A DNA stretch of 64,000 nucleotides, taken from contig NZ_CP035730.1 in assembly GCF_012222305.1 (NCBI RefSeq), positions 248,001 through 312,000 on the forward strand, read 5' to 3'. The translations under genes and the position numbers were made by a program. A model generated the notes under the pieces. The model worked only from the letters and a program-made list of their open reading frames with translations, was not told the DNA's origin and ran no database searches. Positions within the stretch are counted from its first letter, which is position 1, and the number at the start of each line of letters is the position of its first letter. Positions 61,903 to 64,000 of the stretch are shown here, in pieces. The DNA is from Sulfolobus sp. S-194 (GTDB lineage: Archaea > Thermoproteota > Thermoprotei_A > Sulfolobales > Sulfolobaceae).

Positions 61903-64000
61903 ATGAGTATAGGATATGGTGGAAAGACTCTAAGGGAATTATTAGAGTACTCAGAGAAAATCTATCAAGAAACTGGTCATTATTGGGGATTGAAATCACT
62001 ACCGTTATACGAAAAAGATCCATTGATATGGGAGCGTTTAATATATAGACTTAGAGCAATTGTAGTTCTAGCTAGAGAATTGGCATTACACATAGCTGCA
62101 TCTCCTATAGCTAGATATATAGGTGAGACATGTACTGTGCTTTACACGCCAGAGGGTGATGCAATAGTCCACTCTACTGGAATATTAGTCCACGTACATA
62201 CAATGTCTGAGGGAATAAAATGGATGATAAAGATGAATTATGAGGAAAACCCTGGAATAAAAGATGGAGACCATTTCGTAGGTAATGACCCAGTTTTAGG
62301 AAACGTTCATACGACCGACGTTCACACATTAACCCCAATATTTTACAAGGATATGTTAATAGGCTGGGTGGGTACCGTAATTCACCAGGTAGATATTGGT
62401 GGTAATTCTCCTGGACACGATATTATAACAGCCACTCAGAGGTTCGAAGACGGATTTTACGCAGAAGAGGAGTTAGTATACCGTGATGGGAAGATGTTCC
62501 CCCATTATTATGAGAGATCTAGAAGAAGTGTAAGAACTCCTCTATTTTATGACCTAGACGATAAAAGTAGAATAGCGGCGAATGAGATCGTAAAGAGAGA
62601 AGTGCTAAGAATAGTAGAGGAGATTGGCGTAGAAAATTATATGGAATTAATTAGGGAAGCAATTGAAAAATCTAGAAGAGATTTTATATCTAGGGTTAAG
62701 GAAAGACTAGTCCCAGGAAGATATAGAAGTGTAACATGGAATGCATTAAATGTAATTAAAGAAGCCTGGCAACCTTTTGCAAGAGAGGACTATTTACATG
62801 CTGCACCACTAGAAATATTTGTAAATGAAGATGGAACGTTATTTGTAGACTTAAAGGGCAATTCACCCTCTGGCTGGCATTTTTCAAATGCAGGTCTATC
62901 TCCTCTAATGGGTGGTTTTTGGGTTACTATGACTCAACTAATAGGTTATTCAGAACTAATAAATGAGGGATTTGTTAGAGCGGTAAAATTTAAAGTTCCG
63001 CCTAGAAGCTGGGCTGGTGATACAAGTCCAATATTTAGTAGAAGTGTACCATGGTGGTTGTTAATACCTCAGATGGCAGGATTACATAGAATGGTAGCGT
63101 ATGGAGCATTTGCAAGAGGGTATGTAGAGGAGGGATCAGCTGGAAATACTGGAACATGGGATGCTCCACAAGGTGGAGGATTTACAGATGGGAGTACGGG
63201 AGATCCACCTAACATTTATTTCCCCATCTCAACCTTTGAACTCTCTAGTCAAGGTCTTGGAGCTAATGCAGTAAGAGATGGCCTAGATTGGGGACATGCG
63301 ATGTGGAATCCAGAAGCTGATATGGGAGATGTTGAAGAATGGGAAAGAAATCAAAGAGGTTTTATCTACTTAGCTAGGAGAATTAAGAAAAATATTGCAG
63401 GCTACGGGAAATTTAGAGGTGGTGCATCTTTTGAACATGTTGCTGTATTTTATGGAGCTAAGGATGCAACGTTGTTTAATTTCGGTACTTCAAGGGTGTT
63501 CTTAGTTAGTGGAATCAATGGAGGATATCCACCAGCTTCACAATATTCGTTAATGGCATATAACACTAATATTAATGAAATTACTAAAGAGGGAAAGCTT
63601 TATCCTCTTGGTGATGATCCTAATCAGCCAGAGTTTGAGAGATATATAAGCGGAGATATAGAAAGACTAGAATACGATACTATATATCCTAGAGAGTTTA
63701 GGTCTAATGATATAGTTTATCTTAAGCAAGGTGGAGGTCCAGGTTGGGGAGATCCTTTGGATAGGCCATTGGATAAGTGTGAAGACGATTTGAATATGGG
63801 TATATATTCGCCAGAAATTATGGAAAAAGTTTTTGGTGTCATAGCTAAATATGACGAGGAAAAAGGTAAATGGGTAGTTGATGAAGAAGCGTCTAAAAAG
63901 AAAAGAGAAGAGCTCAGAAAAATAAGGATAGAAAAGTCTATAGATTTTGCTCAATTCTATAGAGAGGAAAGAAGCATATTACTTGAAGGTAAATTGGTAA
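61903..64000 (+). CDS. Acetone-carboxylase-type alpha subunit (HyuB/N-methylhydantoinase B family), partial
   Basis: The frame starts at the ATG at 61903 and runs out of the window after 699 codons. Family members have about 770 residues. It contains VHSTGILVHVHTMSEGIKWM, GNDPVLGNVHTTDVHTLTPIF and VDIGGNSPGHDIITATQRF, with histidines and aspartates of the metal site, and GGGPGWGDPLDRP near the end. The segments match the alpha subunit of acetone carboxylase more than bacterial hydantoinase B. The beta and gamma subunits probably follow to the right. In acetone carboxylase the product is acetoacetate, using ATP and CO2. Acetophenone carboxylase-like activity is an alternative. Confidence 0.9.
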   Translation, partial: MSIGYGGKTLRELLEYSEKIYQETGHYWGLKSLPLYEKDPLIWERLIYRLRAIVVLARELALHIAASPIARYIGETCTVLYTPEGDAIVHSTGILVHVHTMSEGIKWMIKMNYEENPGIKDGDHFVGNDPVLGNVHTTDVHTLTPIFYKDMLIGWVGTVIHQVDIGGNSPGHDIITATQRFEDGFYAEEELVYRDGKMFPHYYERSRRSVRTPLFYDLDDKSRIAANEIVKREVLRIVEEIGVENYMELIREAIEKSRRDFISRVKERLVPGRYRSVTWNALNVIKEAWQPFAREDYLHAAPLEIFVNEDGTLFVDLKGNSPSGWHFSNAGLSPLMGGFWVTMTQLIGYSELINEGFVRAVKFKVPPRSWAGDTSPIFSRSVPWWLLIPQMAGLHRMVAYGAFARGYVEEGSAGNTGTWDAPQGGGFTDGSTGDPPNIYFPISTFELSSQGLGANAVRDGLDWGHAMWNPEADMGDVEEWERNQRGFIYLARRIKKNIAGYGKFRGGASFEHVAVFYGAKDATLFNFGTSRVFLVSGINGGYPPASQYSLMAYNTNINEITKEGKLYPLGDDPNQPEFERYISGDIERLEYDTIYPREFRSNDIVYLKQGGGPGWGDPLDRPLDKCEDDLNMGIYSPEIMEKVFGVIAKYDEEKGKWVVDEEASKKKREELRKIRIEKSIDFAQFYREERSILLEGKLV

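Noticed and set aside
1-64000. CRISPR arrays, tRNA and rRNA genes, restriction or toxin-antitoxin systems
   Set aside because: No regularly spaced repeats, no tRNA-like GTTCRANNC blocks with acceptor stems, no rRNA sequence and no defence-type protein families were recognised.

Overview
The window looks like a chromosomal segment from a member of the Sulfolobales (Sulfolobus, Saccharolobus or Acidianus type). It is AT-rich. Most genes start about 25-31 bp downstream of a TATA box, so transcripts are probably leaderless. The alcohol dehydrogenase at 51298 closely resembles the S. solfataricus enzyme, and many other proteins are typically crenarchaeal (SBP56, HTH-10 regulator, thiolase/DUF35 pairs). 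No rRNA, tRNA or CRISPR array was seen.

Almost everything is catabolic: it activates, oxidises or decarboxylates organic acids, ketones and aromatics. There are eight AMP-forming acyl-CoA ligases (one split by an insertion sequence), three enoyl-CoA hydratase-type domains, a fused 3-hydroxyacyl-CoA dehydrogenase/hydratase, an acyl-CoA dehydrogenase, two thiolase-fold proteins with DUF35 partners, two MaoC proteins, two PaaI-type thioesterases, a CoA-transferase, two SCP2-type proteins and two LplA-like ligases.

Layout. 1-4.3 kb: aldehyde/xanthine-oxidase-type large subunit (cut by the left edge), enoyl-CoA hydratase, acyl-CoA ligase. 4.7-11.5 kb: HTH-10 regulator with a strong palindrome upstream, then MFS-ADH-UbiD facing a Rieske oxygenase alpha/beta pair, an aromatic-acid-like module. 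12.5-17.6 kb: second MFS transporter, a MITE-like element, a methyltransferase, SBP56 with an overlapping membrane protein, and a structured intergenic stretch. 17.6-23 kb: thioesterase, acyl-CoA ligase, an HpaB-family protein that resembles 4-hydroxybutyryl-CoA dehydratase but lacks its cluster cysteines, MaoC, CoA-transferase. 23.4-30.6 kb: aldehyde dehydrogenase, a PaaX-ligase-PaaI operon, LplA-like ligase, acyl-CoA ligase. 30.6-38.8 kb: SCP2, an unrecognised 465-aa protein, acetoacetate-decarboxylase-like protein, ligase, amidohydrolase, MFS, enolase-superfamily enzyme. 38.8-47.8 kb: thiolase/DUF35/MaoC/ligase operon divergent from a catalytically degenerate thiolase/DUF35 pair, then metallo-hydrolase, tandem SCP2 and acyl-CoA dehydrogenase. 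47.9-64 kb: second LplA-like ligase, GH88-like hydrolase coupled to an atypical crotonase, ADH plus lipid-kinase-like protein, MmgE/PrpD, the fused beta-oxidation enzyme, the IS-disrupted ligase, acetoacetyl-CoA synthetase and the alpha subunit of an acetone-carboxylase-type enzyme (cut by the right edge).

One coherent reading of the right half is 2-propanol/acetone use: ADH to acetone, acetone carboxylase to acetoacetate, acetoacetyl-CoA synthetase, thiolase to acetyl-CoA. This is inferred from families and neighbourhood, not demonstrated. Several genes look like active folds with their catalytic residues replaced; these, the HpaB-like protein and the unrecognised 465-aa protein are the best leads for new biochemistry.
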